Of a stretch of 6,329 bases of DNA, positions 1 through 4,819 are shown in pieces. The notes beneath the pieces were generated by a model. That model ran no database searches. It was not told the DNA's origin and was given only the letters and a program-made list of their open reading frames with translations. The DNA is from Candidatus Agathobaculum merdigallinarum (lineage in GTDB: Bacteria; Bacillota; Clostridia; Oscillospirales; Butyricicoccaceae), in NCBI GenBank assembly GCA_019115425.1, contig DXDO01000030.1:1-6329 (forward strand), read 5' to 3'. Both the position numbers and the translations under genes were made by a program. Positions within the stretch are counted from its first letter, which is position 1. Each line of letters opens with the position of its first letter.

Positions 1-124
1 CGGCAAGCGCCACCTGCTCAACGGCCATGGTAAGACGACCAAGCTGAAGCGCCACCTCCGCAAGGAAGGCTTCGCGGATTCCACCAACGTAGCGCAGCTC
101 AAGCGTCTGCTGCCGTACAAGTAA
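1..124 (+). CDS. rpmI: 50S ribosomal protein L35, C-terminal part
   Basis: This is the 3' end of a gene cut by the left window edge; the reading frame starts at base 2 and gives the last 40 residues before a TAA stop. The visible part is very basic (GKRHLLNGHGKTTKLKRHLR) and ends in QLKRLLPYK, which matches the conserved C-terminal half of bacterial L35, a protein of about 65 residues in the large ribosomal subunit. The next gene, 36 nt downstream on the same strand, is rplT. That is the normal infC-rpmI-rplT order, and the pair is very likely co-transcribed because no promoter or terminator is visible in the gap. infC and the usual leader that controls this operon would lie outside the window. 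Confidence 0.95.
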   Translation, partial: GKRHLLNGHGKTTKLKRHLRKEGFADSTNVAQLKRLLPYK

Positions 125-160
125 TCAGAACATTATCTTTCATATAGGAGGCAATTATAA

Positions 161-514
161 ATGGCAAGAGTTAAGGGCGCAATGATGACGCGCAAAAGAA
201 GAAAGAAGATCCTGAAGCGTGCCAAGGGCTACTGGGGTGCCAAGTCTACCCACTACCGCGTAGCCAACCAGGCGGTCATGAAGAGCCTGAAGTACGCGTA
301 TATCGGCCGCAAGCACAAGAAGCGCGACTTCCGCCGCCTGTGGATCACCCGTATTTCGGCTGCTGCAAAGTCCTGCGGCATGAACTACAGCCGCTTCATG
401 AACGGCCTGAAGAAGGCCGGCATCGACCTCAACCGCAAGATGCTGGCTGATCTGGCTGTCAACGACAAGGCTGCTTTCGCCGCACTGGTGGAGAAAGCCA
501 AGGCTGCGCTTTAA
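161..514 (+). CDS. rplT: 50S ribosomal protein L20
   Basis: This encodes a 117-residue basic protein of normal length for L20. L20 binds 23S rRNA, is needed early in assembly of the large subunit, and in several bacteria also represses its own operon. The N-terminal half is an Arg/Lys-rich extension (KRRKKILKRAKGYWGAKSTH) and the middle carries the family sequence RDFRRLWITRI followed by NYSRFMNGLKKAGIDLNRKMLADLAV, typical of L20. The ATG is preceded by a strong AGGAGG at 146-151, nine nucleotides away, so the start is secure. It follows rpmI by 36 nt and is followed by an intrinsic terminator, making it the last gene of its operon. Nothing in it is unusual. Confidence 0.98.
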   Translation: MARVKGAMMTRKRRKKILKRAKGYWGAKSTHYRVANQAVMKSLKYAYIGRKHKKRDFRRLWITRISAAAKSCGMNYSRFMNGLKKAGIDLNRKMLADLAVNDKAAFAALVEKAKAAL

Positions 515-537
515 TTTCAAGCACTGCAAGTCAAAGG

Positions 538-573
538 GAAGCCTTCCGGAAATCCGGACAGGCTTCTCTTTTT
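538..573 (+). terminator. Intrinsic terminator of the rpmI-rplT operon
   Basis: GAAGCC (538-543) pairs with GGCTTC (561-566), enclosing a second stem of TCCGG (545-549) with CCGGA (554-558). The structure is followed by a T-rich run (567-573). It lies just after the rplT stop and before the promoter of the next gene, as expected for a rho-independent terminator. Confidence 0.85.
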
Positions 574-576
574 CTG

Positions 577-605
577 TTCCCACTTTTGGAAAACCATGCT
601 ATAAT
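577..605 (+). promoter_or_regulatory. Extended -10 promoter of the phosphoribosyltransferase-like gene
   Basis: A perfect TATAAT lies at 600-605, preceded by TGC (597-599), an extended -10 motif. With a 17-nt spacer the -35 box is TTCCCA at 577-582, a 4 of 6 match to consensus. Transcription would begin near base 612, leaving a short leader of about 26 nt to the ATG at 638. The promoter follows the rplT terminator, so the next gene is probably transcribed independently. Confidence 0.75.
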
Positions 606-637
606 AATAGCAGCAACGTATGAAAGGTGGTTTTTCC

Positions 638-1276
638 ATGCAGCAGCCGATCCGAATTATCTCCCGCGCCAACAAACGGCTCTATGCGGACGCGATCCCC
701 GGTCATTTCGCGACCAACCATTCGCACATCAATTATTATGTTGATATGTCCGAGATCAAACACAATATGTCCATGGCGCTCGAAGCGGCGCGCAGTATCG
801 CGTTTCACTTTTCCATGGTCAGCGTGGATACGCTGATGTGCATGGAGGGTACGGAGTACATCGGCGCGTATATCGCGCGCGAACTGTCAGGCTCCAGCTT
901 GAACGGCATGAATTCCGGCAAGGAAATCTATCTGGTCGAGCCAGACAGCAATGTCAACGGCCAGTTCATGTTTGCGGACAACCTGCGCCACATGATCGAG
1001 CATCGCAATGTGCTGGTGCTGGTCAACACCGCCTCGACCGGCCAGACGCTCTCCCAAACGCGCGAGTGCATTGAGTATTACGGCGGCCGCGTGGCGGGCT
1101 ATTCCGCGCTGTTCTCCAACATTTCCGAGCTGGACGGCAAGCCGGTCGTCAGCCTGTTTTCGGGCGAGGATTTCCCGCACTACCATAACTTCGTGCGCGG
1201 CAAGAATTGTCCCGCATGTGCGGCGGGCACGCCGCTGGATGCAATCGTCACCCCGCGCGGCTATACCAAGTTATAA
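638..1276 (+). CDS. Orotate phosphoribosyltransferase-like protein with degenerate PRPP loop
   Basis: This 212-residue protein resembles type I phosphoribosyltransferases, most closely the PyrE group. The evidence is the stretch NVLVLVNTASTGQTL (residues 124-138), which sits where the PRPP-binding loop is expected, followed by a Gly-Gly-containing helix-strand turn and a C-terminal NCPAC-AAGTPLD segment (Cys191, Cys194), like the CPLC-x-x-GxPL tail of clostridial and Thermus-type PyrE. The loop lacks the usual Asp-Asp or Glu-Asp pair: Asn130-Thr131 occupies that position, so normal PRPP chemistry is uncertain. An in-frame ATG at 620 exists, but AAAGGTGG at 623-630 is a good ribosome binding site for the ATG at 638, and the predicted transcript starts near 612, so I chose 638. 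The gene is monocistronic, between its own promoter and a terminator. A regulatory or ligand-binding role is possible; pyrimidine synthesis genes are not nearby. Confidence 0.75.
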   Translation: MQQPIRIISRANKRLYADAIPGHFATNHSHINYYVDMSEIKHNMSMALEAARSIAFHFSMVSVDTLMCMEGTEYIGAYIARELSGSSLNGMNSGKEIYLVEPDSNVNGQFMFADNLRHMIEHRNVLVLVNTASTGQTLSQTRECIEYYGGRVAGYSALFSNISELDGKPVVSLFSGEDFPHYHNFVRGKNCPACAAGTPLDAIVTPRGYTKL

Positions 1277-1289
1277 TCCATATCCATAC

Positions 1290-1323
1290 AAAAACCGGAA
1301 GGGCTATTCCCCTTCCGGTTTTT
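1290..1323. terminator. Bidirectional terminator between convergent genes
   Basis: A 14-bp perfect stem pairs AAAAACCGGAAGGG (1290-1303) with its complement (1310-1323) around a six-base loop, CTATTC. The A-run on the left and T-run on the right make it an intrinsic terminator in both directions. It serves the phosphoribosyltransferase-like gene on the plus strand and the UPF0251 gene on the minus strand; the latter's TAG stop (1304-1306) lies in the loop. Confidence 0.93.
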
Positions 1324-1672
1324 GTTTGGCACAGGTTTTACGCGTACAACAGCCGCCGCTCCGCGGGCAGTGCGCGCGCCGTTCGCATACCTCGACATCC
1401 CCGCCCTCGATGCGGAGCACTCTGCCGTTAACCAAACAGTCCGCGATCTTGCGGCGCGCCGTATTGTACATCGCCTGCACAGTTGTGCGCGCCACGCCCA
1501 TCTGCAAGGCGGCCTGCTCCTGCTGCAAGCCCTCAAGGTCGATCAGGCGGACAGCCTCATATTCGTCCAGCCCCATGGTGACGGCTTCCACGGTGCAGCC
1601 CATGCCGCGCGGGCCAAACTCCCTGCATGACGGCAGGCCGCACACCCTGCGGCATTTTTTCGGTCTGGGCAT
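1304..1672 (-). CDS. UPF0251 (DUF134) family DNA-binding protein
   Basis: This encodes 122 residues that match the UPF0251/DUF134 family throughout. The protein opens with the signature MPRPKKCRRVC, then has DEYEAVRLIDLEGLQQEQAA and the helix-turn-helix region GVARTTVQAMYNTARRKIAD (about residues 36-78, sigma-70 region 4-like), ending with LRIEGGDVEVC. Cysteines at 7, 11, 16 and 26 near the N-terminus, and at 96, 102, 108, 109 and 114 in the tail, could bind metal or an Fe-S cluster; that is inference. The gene begins 3 nt after the NifX-like gene ends on the same strand and has only a weak Shine-Dalgarno site, so translational coupling is likely. UPF0251 genes are often found next to NifX/NifB-type cofactor-binding proteins. 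The helix-turn-helix suggests it is the regulator of this pair, possibly acting at the repeats in the operon promoter. Its ligand is unknown. Confidence 0.92.
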   Translation of the reverse strand: MPRPKKCRRVCGLPSCREFGPRGMGCTVEAVTMGLDEYEAVRLIDLEGLQQEQAALQMGVARTTVQAMYNTARRKIADCLVNGRVLRIEGGDVEVCERRAHCPRSGGCCTRKTCAKQKPEGE

Positions 1673-1675
1673 GGG

Positions 1676-2080
1676 TCAGCCGTGGCAGTGCCCGCCGCAG
1701 GCATGATCTCCGTGGGATACGCAGTCGTGCCCCTCGCCGTGGTGCTCATGATGACTGCACTTGACATCCGGATTATACGCAAGCGTACCGGCCAGGAAAG
1801 CTGCGACCGCGTCGTCCGCGCTGCCCTGCACGCCGCCCAGCAGGCGGATGTTCGCCTCCGCCAGCGCCGCCTGTGCGCCGCCGCCGATGCCGCCGCAGAT
1901 CAGGGTATCCACGCCCCGCGCTGCGAGAAAACCCGCCAGCGCGCCGTGGCCGCTGCCGTTGGTATCTACGATTTCAGAAGAAAGGATTTTTCCGTCCTTT
2001 GCTTCATATAGTTTGAACTGGGCGGTGTGGCCGAAATGCTGAAATACCTGCCCGTCCTCATAAGTGACTGCGATTTTCAT
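1676..2080 (-). CDS. NifX/NifB-type dinitrogenase iron-molybdenum cofactor-binding domain protein
   Basis: This is a 134-residue protein of the dinitrogenase FeMo-cofactor biosynthesis family (the NifX/NafY/NifB C-terminal fold). It shows the usual start MKIAVTYEDG, the HFGHTAQF motif (residues 15-22), and VDTLICGGIGGGAQAAL (about 57-73). No nif gene is visible, and such small proteins are common in non-diazotrophic anaerobes, where they are thought to handle metal or Fe-S cofactors. Residues 108-134 form a tail with nine His and four Cys, a likely metal-binding segment. The open frame extends upstream to base 2143, but that extension lies within the predicted promoter and leader. GGAGG at 2095-2091 precedes the ATG at 2080 by 10 nt and the family also starts here. 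It is the first gene of a two-gene operon with the UPF0251 protein. Confidence 0.88.
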   Translation of the reverse strand: MKIAVTYEDGQVFQHFGHTAQFKLYEAKDGKILSSEIVDTNGSGHGALAGFLAARGVDTLICGGIGGGAQAALAEANIRLLGGVQGSADDAVAAFLAGTLAYNPDVKCSHHEHHGEGHDCVSHGDHACGGHCHG

Positions 2081-2101
2081 CTGGAATACGCCTCCGTGCT
2101 T

Positions 2102-2155
2102 CATTTCCGGCATATGCCGGTTACTGAATATATAATAGCACATTTCCGGTATATG
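2102..2155 (-). repeat. Two 15-bp direct repeats, candidate operators
   Basis: On the minus strand the sequence CATATRCCGGAAATG occurs at 2155-2141 and again at 2116-2102, with 14 of 15 positions identical and an offset of 39 bp. The first copy overlaps the promoter spacer and the edge of its -35 box. The second lies just after the predicted transcription start and is extended into a perfect 14-bp palindrome, CCGGCATATGCCGG (2107-2120). The position and symmetry are those expected of operator sites for a dimeric repressor. The UPF0251 protein encoded in the same operon is the obvious candidate, but that link is inference. Confidence 0.6.
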
Positions 2156-2159
2156 TCAA
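2132..2159 (-). promoter_or_regulatory. Promoter of the NifX-like/UPF0251 operon
   Basis: Read on the minus strand, a perfect TTGACA (2159-2154) is followed after 16 nt by TATTAT (2137-2132), with TGC (2140-2138) as an extended -10. Transcription should begin near 2125, about 45 nt upstream of the ATG at 2080. The near-consensus sequence suggests a strong promoter held in check by a repressor; the repeats that overlap its spacer and follow its start site fit that idea. Confidence 0.82.
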
Positions 2160-2201
2160 GAACTTTCGGTTACAGCGTGCGCCCTCTCCCATCCTTGAGC
2201 G

Positions 2202-2227
2202 AACAAAAGCGGCGGCATATGCCGCCG
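2202..2227 (-). terminator. Candidate terminator downstream of trmB
   Basis: On the minus strand the hairpin formed by the CGGCGGCATATGCCGCCG palindrome (2227-2210) is followed by CTTTTGTT (2209-2202). It could end transcripts that run from trmB through the hairpin array before they reach the NifX-like promoter. The T-run is interrupted, so efficiency is uncertain. No better terminator is visible between the trmB stop and this point. Confidence 0.45.
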
Positions 2228-2430
2228 TTTGAGGCTGTCGAAAAACATAGTTTTTCGAACAGCCTCTCGATCGGAACCATGCTTCCGATCGAAAATTGCA
2301 ACTTGTTGCAATTTTCGATTTTATGCGCGACACGCATTTTAACGCCGCACAGCGGCGGAATACGGTATCACGGGCTACGGCCTGCGGCGCAAAAGACTTT
2401 TTCGACAAACTGACGGCGGCATACGCCGCC
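2210..2430. repeat. Hairpin-array foldback element with terminal inverted repeats
   Basis: This non-coding stretch between the NifX-like operon promoter and the end of trmB is almost entirely made of consecutive inverted repeats. They are an 18-bp perfect palindrome (2210-2227), a 16-bp stem with one bulge (2231-2266), a 10-bp stem (2267-2292), a 12-bp stem (2291-2316), and shorter stems at 2323-2337, 2343-2357 and 2415-2430. The two ends are inverted copies: GGCGGCATATGCCGCCG at 2211-2227 matches the reverse complement of 2414-2430 at 16 of 17 bases, and both continue inward to TGTCGAAAAA after 6 to 8 unlike bases. No transposase is encoded and I see no clear target duplication. It looks like a MITE-like or REP-like intergenic repeat; a structured RNA is the alternative. 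Open frames through it are not convincing. Confidence 0.6.
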
Positions 2431-2441
2431 TATTGTTGTTT

Positions 2442-3101
2442 TTACGGCCGCAGGAACTCCGGCAGGCGCCGTCTGGCCTCCAGCCGGTAGATGCGCGCCC
2501 CTTCTGAAGAGAACTTCTCCTCGTACTCGGTCATCACATTGCCCTCAAAGTCCGAATGGTGCAGGTCGAGCGAGATATTCTGGATGAGCCAGCCGAACTG
2601 GCAGATCTCCGCGAGCGTCCACTCGAAAAAGCGCTGGTTATCGGTTTTGAAACAGATATCGCCCTGCTGCTTCAAAATCTCATCATAGACCCCCAGATAG
2701 GCGCGCCATGTCAGGCGGCGCTTGCGCTGTCGGTTAGGCGGCCATGGGTCGGAAAAGTTTAAGTAGATGCGGTCGACCTCGCCGGGCGCGAACACCTCGC
2801 GCAGCTCGGCCGCGTCAAACGACACGAACCGCAGATTGGGCAGCGGATGCAGCTGACAGCGCTCGGCTGCCATGATGAGCGCGCCCTCCTCTCGCTCGAC
2901 CGCAATGAAGTTGATATCCGGATGCTGCTCCGCCATGCCAATGGCGAAGCGTCCCTTGCCGCAGCCGATCTCCAGATGCAGCGGATGGTCGTTGCCGAAC
3001 AGCGCACGCCACTTGCCGCGTTTTTCCTTTGGCTCAAACGCCATCACATCCGCACACGCTACAAAGCGTACGTCCAAATTTTTCTTTTTGCGCATTCTCA
3101 T
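2442..3101 (-). CDS. trmB: tRNA (guanine-N7-)-methyltransferase
   Basis: This 219-residue, class I SAM-dependent methyltransferase makes 7-methylguanosine, normally at position 46 of the tRNA variable loop. The SAM-binding motif is LEIGCGKGRF (residues 43-52), followed by the acidic end of strand two in AVERE (67-71). The family signature appears as NFSDPWPPNRQRKRRL (115-130) and the C-terminal substrate motif as TEYEEKF (191-197); length is typical. Within the signature, the common Lys-Lys-Arg-His stretch reads Pro-Asn-Arg-Gln here, a mild deviation. The first ATG is used because AAGGGG (3118-3113) lies 11 nt before it; a second ATG at codon 3 is too far from that site. The gene has its own promoter, is divergent from malQ, and is single. 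Confidence 0.95.
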   Translation of the reverse strand: MRMRKKKNLDVRFVACADVMAFEPKEKRGKWRALFGNDHPLHLEIGCGKGRFAIGMAEQHPDINFIAVEREEGALIMAAERCQLHPLPNLRFVSFDAAELREVFAPGEVDRIYLNFSDPWPPNRQRKRRLTWRAYLGVYDEILKQQGDICFKTDNQRFFEWTLAEICQFGWLIQNISLDLHHSDFEGNVMTEYEEKFSSEGARIYRLEARRRLPEFLRP

Positions 3102-3138
3102 GCGTTAAAATTCCCCTTTTCGATTTTTCAGCCCTCTT

Positions 3139-3167
3139 ATTATATCCTGACGGGCGTGTGTTTGCAA
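3139..3167 (-). promoter_or_regulatory. Promoter of trmB
   Basis: On the minus strand TTGCAA (3167-3162) and a perfect TATAAT (3144-3139) are separated by 17 nt. This places the start near 3132 and gives a leader of about 30 nt before the trmB ATG. It is back to back with the malQ promoter, without overlap. Confidence 0.8.
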
Positions 3168-3211
3168 GAGGATTTGACATTGCGGCGGTTTATACCCTCC
3201 TCAATTATTTC

Positions 3212-3240
3212 TTGGGAAATCCGGCAAGCTGTGCTATAAT
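3212..3240 (+). promoter_or_regulatory. Promoter of malQ and the HAD-LUD gene
   Basis: TTGGGA (3212-3217) and a perfect TATAAT (3235-3240) are separated by 17 nt, with TGC (3232-3234) as an extended -10. Transcription would begin near 3247, giving a leader of about 20 nt. That short leader also argues for the ATG at 3269 rather than an upstream TTG at 3254. I see no clear operator or catabolite-repression (cre) site here. Confidence 0.8.
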
Positions 3241-3268
3241 GTTTTCATATTGATTGGGGGAAAAAAGT

Positions 3269-4759
3269 ATGTTCAAACGTTCTAGTGGCGTGCTTGCGCA
3301 TGTCACTTCCCTGCCCTCGCCGCACGGTGTGGGCACGATGGGCAAAACCGCCTATGACTTTGTCGATTTCCTTGCCGACGCACATCAGACCTACTGGCAA
3401 GTGCTGCCGCTCGGCCACACCGGCTTCGGCGATTCGCCGTACCAGTGTTTTTCCGCTGCGGCGGGTAACCCGTACCTGATCGATCTCGACCTGTTGGTCG
3501 AGGACGGCCTGCTGACCGCGGCCGAAGTCAAGGCGGGCGATTTTGAGGCCTCGCCGGACGAAGCCGACTTCGAGCAGCTCGCAGACACCCGCTGGCCGCT
3601 GTTCCGCAAGGCGTATTCCCGTGTGGATGACGAAATACGTGAGAAGATCGCTGCCTTCACCGAGGAAAACGCTGAATGGCTGCCGGATTATGCGCTGTTC
3701 ATGGCGCTCAAGGAAGAGAAATACCACGACATGCCGGTCTACATGTGGCCGGATAAAGCGGTGCGCGACCGCAAACCCGCCGCACTCGAAAAGGTGACGA
3801 ACGAACTGCGCGATGAGATCGATTTCCGCATCTTTTTGCAGTATGTCTTTTTCCGGCAGTGGAACACGCTACACGCCTATGCCAACAAAAAAGGCATCCA
3901 GATCATCGGGGATATCCCGATCTACGTTTCCGCGGACTCGGCAGATGTGTGGACGCATCCCAAGCTGTTCAAGCTCAAAGCCGACCGCAGCCCCAAGCTG
4001 GTTGCGGGCGTGCCGCCCGACTACTACTCCGCTACCGGCCAGCTTTGGGGCAATCCGGTCTACGATTGGGACGCACACCGCGCGGAGCACTACGCCTGGT
4101 GGATCTGGCGCATGAAGAGCAATATGGCGCTGTTCGACGTGATCCGGCTCGATCATTTCCGCGGCTTTGCGGCATACTGGGAGGTCAAGGCCACCGAGGA
4201 GACCGCCATCAACGGTCACTGGCGCAAGGGCCCGGGCATGGAGCTGTTCCACGCCATTGAGGACGCGCTCGGCCCGATCCCGCTGATCGCAGAGGATCTC
4301 GGCGTGCAGACCGACGAGGTGCGCGAACTGCTCGCGGAGAGCGGCTTCCCGGGCATGAAGGTGCTGATCTTCGGCTTTACGCCGGACTGCGACAACGATC
4401 ACCTGCCGCATAACTTCGTGCCGAACAGCATCGTCTACACCTCCACGCACGATTCCCAGACCGTGTGCGAGCAGATCATGGACATCTGCACCGAGCCGGA
4501 AAAGCAGTTTGCCTACCGGTATCTGCGCACCTCGCACAGCGAAGCCATGGGCTGGAGCGCGATCAAGAGCGTGTGGGCCTCCCCTGCGCGCATCACGATG
4601 ACCACCCTGCAGGACCTGCTCTCGCTCGGCGCGGACGCGCGCATGAACACGCCCGCGACCATCGGCGGCAAAAACTGGCGCTGGCGCGTGCGCAAGGAAG
4701 CGCTCAACCCGACCGTCGCCGCCATGCTGGGCGAAATCACGAAGACCTATATGAGATAA
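3269..4759 (+). CDS. malQ: 4-alpha-glucanotransferase (amylomaltase, GH77)
   Basis: This 496-residue cytoplasmic enzyme moves alpha-1,4-glucan segments between maltodextrins, releasing glucose, in maltose or glycogen breakdown. The whole length matches glycoside hydrolase family 77: the N-terminal SSGVLAHVTSLPSPHGVG, GDSPYQ (54-59), GDIPIYVSADSADVW, and VPPDYYSATGQLWGNPVYDW, all conserved. Catalytic residues are visible as the nucleophile Asp295 in RLDHFRGF, the acid/base Glu342 in IAEDLG, and the third acid Asp395 in STHDSQT, almost the same numbering as Thermus amylomaltase. The ATG at 3269 follows GGGGGAAA; a TTG at 3254 within the ribosome-binding region would add five residues and is unlikely. 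The next gene starts 60 nt downstream on the same strand with no terminator between, so both are probably one transcript. No other glycogen or maltose gene is in view. Confidence 0.97.
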   Translation: MFKRSSGVLAHVTSLPSPHGVGTMGKTAYDFVDFLADAHQTYWQVLPLGHTGFGDSPYQCFSAAAGNPYLIDLDLLVEDGLLTAAEVKAGDFEASPDEADFEQLADTRWPLFRKAYSRVDDEIREKIAAFTEENAEWLPDYALFMALKEEKYHDMPVYMWPDKAVRDRKPAALEKVTNELRDEIDFRIFLQYVFFRQWNTLHAYANKKGIQIIGDIPIYVSADSADVWTHPKLFKLKADRSPKLVAGVPPDYYSATGQLWGNPVYDWDAHRAEHYAWWIWRMKSNMALFDVIRLDHFRGFAAYWEVKATEETAINGHWRKGPGMELFHAIEDALGPIPLIAEDLGVQTDEVRELLAESGFPGMKVLIFGFTPDCDNDHLPHNFVPNSIVYTSTHDSQTVCEQIMDICTEPEKQFAYRYLRTSHSEAMGWSAIKSVWASPARITMTTLQDLLSLGADARMNTPATIGGKNWRWRVRKEALNPTVAAMLGEITKTYMR

Positions 4760-4761
4760 AC

Positions 4762-4778
4762 GCTGCGCCCGGCGCAGC
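4762..4778 (+). other. Short GC-rich hairpin in the malQ/HAD-LUD gap
   Basis: GCTGCGC (4762-4768) pairs with GCGCAGC (4772-4778) around a three-base loop, two bases after the malQ stop. No T-run follows, so it is not a standard intrinsic terminator. It could stabilise the malQ 3' end or reduce expression of the downstream gene, or be a chance feature of GC-rich DNA. Confidence 0.35.
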
Positions 4779-4819
4779 ACCCCATTCCCACAAGCGACAA
4801 GATAAAGGATAGCGATAGT

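Noticed and set aside
155..583. A 142-codon minus-strand frame opposite rplT
   Set aside because: It is antisense to a certain ribosomal protein gene, begins inside the rplT terminator region and has no ribosome binding site or family resemblance.
620..637. Upstream ATG at 620 as the start of the phosphoribosyltransferase-like gene
   Set aside because: The best ribosome binding site lies after this ATG and serves the one at 638; the predicted transcription start near 612 leaves no room for a site before 620.
1008..1706. A 232-codon plus-strand frame overlapping the phosphoribosyltransferase-like and UPF0251 genes
   Set aside because: It is a shifted frame through one gene and antisense to another, crosses the bidirectional terminator, and encodes a low-complexity Arg/Ser/Pro-rich peptide.
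2081..2143. N-terminal extension of the NifX-like protein to the ATG at 2143
   Set aside because: The extension covers the predicted -10 box, start site and palindrome, and the family starts at MKIAV, which has its own GGAGG site.
2027..2413. Open frames of 95 to 128 codons on both strands through the 2027-2413 region
   Set aside because: They run through the NifX-like promoter and the hairpin array, have no good ribosome binding sites, and their peptides resemble no family.
3254..3268. TTG start for malQ
   Set aside because: The TTG is part of the GGGGG-rich ribosome binding region of the ATG at 3269 and lies too close to the predicted transcription start.
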